Of a stretch of DNA of 5,731 nt, positions 5,550 through 5,731 are shown piece after piece. Both the position numbers and the translations under genes were made by a program. Each line of letters starts with the position of its first letter. Positions within the stretch are counted from its first letter, which is position 1. The notes beneath the pieces were generated by a model that saw only the letters and a program-made list of their open reading frames with translations, did no database searches and was not told where the DNA came from. Origin of the DNA: Gammaproteobacteria bacterium (lineage in GTDB: Bacteria; Pseudomonadota; Gammaproteobacteria; GRL18); assembly GCA_013139395.1 (NCBI GenBank), contig WTAX01000100.1, positions 1 through 5,731 on the forward strand, read 5' to 3'.

Positions 5550-5615
5550 GTATAACGGTTGAGTTGACCAGGAGGCGCATTTTTTTCGCCTATATGGTTT
5601 AATGATTTGTTATGT
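5550..5615 (-). repeat. attC-like integron recombination site
   Basis: Read on the minus strand: outer box ACATAAC (5615-5609), 5-base spacer, inner box ATTAAACC (5603-5596), a terminal hairpin with AGGCG / CGCCT stem (5591-5587 and 5577-5573) and an A-rich loop, inner box GGTCAAC (5569-5563), 6-base spacer, and outer box GTTATAC (5556-5550). These match the RYYYAAC / GTTRRRY box pattern with one or two deviations each. The left inner box is one base longer than the right, as expected for the extrahelical base that sets strand choice. Several pairs are G-T, so folding differs between strands. At 66 bp it is within the usual attC size. Exchange would fall between G5556 and T5555. Confidence 0.65.
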
Positions 5616-5669
5616 ATTTTTTGCTTTAAATTGCGCATAAATGTTTTGTGGCGCTGATTCAAAATACTT

Positions 5670-5711
5670 AAAAAGAGCTGGGCATAACCAGCCTTCCATA
5701 TCCAGCTCTTT
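5670..5711 (-). terminator. Probable intrinsic terminator of a gene beyond the right edge
   Basis: On the minus strand AAAGAGCTGG (5711-5702) pairs with CCAGCTCTTT (5681-5672) around a 20-base loop, and the stem is followed by a run of five T (5674-5670). The 3' arm can instead pair with a nearer GCTGG (5692-5688), giving a short competing hairpin with loop TTATGC. It probably ends a transcript from a minus-strand gene starting beyond 5731. Bases 5616-5669 show no further gene; GCGC (5633-5636) and GCGC (5651-5654) form a small dyad. Confidence 0.55.
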
Positions 5712-5731
5712 AAAATAGTACCAATTACCAC

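Noticed and set aside
5546..5731. Open minus-strand frame (61 codons, GTG at the right edge) ending in TAA at 5548-5546
   Set aside because: It runs through the probable terminator at 5670-5711 and the whole attC-like site, including its exchange point, and shows no family resemblance. It could still be the tail of a longer ORF from beyond the edge.

Overview
The window reads as AT-rich chromosomal DNA of a proteobacterium, most likely a gammaproteobacterium. This is an inference from three things: the protein families present (HPF with a cold-shock tail, YbhB-type PEBP, DUF504, Ub-Mut7-C, DUF3175, a cytochrome d1/NirF-like propeller), the strong GGAGG ribosome-binding sites, and integron-type attC structures. 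No rRNA, tRNA, CRISPR array or integrase gene is visible.

Layout. Positions 1-342 (minus) hold the N-terminal 114 residues of a GNAT acetyltransferase that runs off the left edge. Positions 343-833 have no convincing gene; they contain three small tandem hairpins and a symmetric imperfect palindrome (735-820). Positions 834-2172 (minus) are a compact three-gene operon: an HPF/RaiA ribosome-hibernation factor fused to a cold-shock domain, a DUF504 protein and a YbhB/YbcL PEBP-like protein. The gaps are 25 and 18 bases, and a good sigma70-type promoter precedes the first gene. Positions 2373-3593 (minus) encode an exported beta-propeller resembling the cytochrome d1/NirF family. Upstream of it are a TATAAT box and a partial FNR/CRP-like dyad centred near -41.5. 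Positions 3923-4221 (plus) encode a DUF3175 protein interrupted by a -1 frameshift in oligo-A runs. It converges on, and overlaps by 24 bases, a Ub-Mut7-C protein (4198-4959, minus).

The right end (about 5082-5731) looks like the edge of an integron gene-cassette array read on the minus strand. A good attC-like site (5550-5615) is followed after 15 bases by a 131-residue ORF (5534 to 5139). A second, shorter attC-like dyad (5132 to 5082) follows 6 bases after that ORF. Together they define one cassette of about 468 bp. No integrase is in view, so the site could be the distal end of a chromosomal integron or an integrase-less attC cluster.

How the genes fit together. The hibernation-factor operon suggests a stress or stationary-phase module. 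The d1-like propeller may be tied to low-oxygen or nitrogen-oxide metabolism, but no other nir gene is present to confirm that. The most notable items are the cassette and its unknown protein, the frameshifted DUF3175 gene, and the orphan d1-like propeller with its possible FNR-type control.
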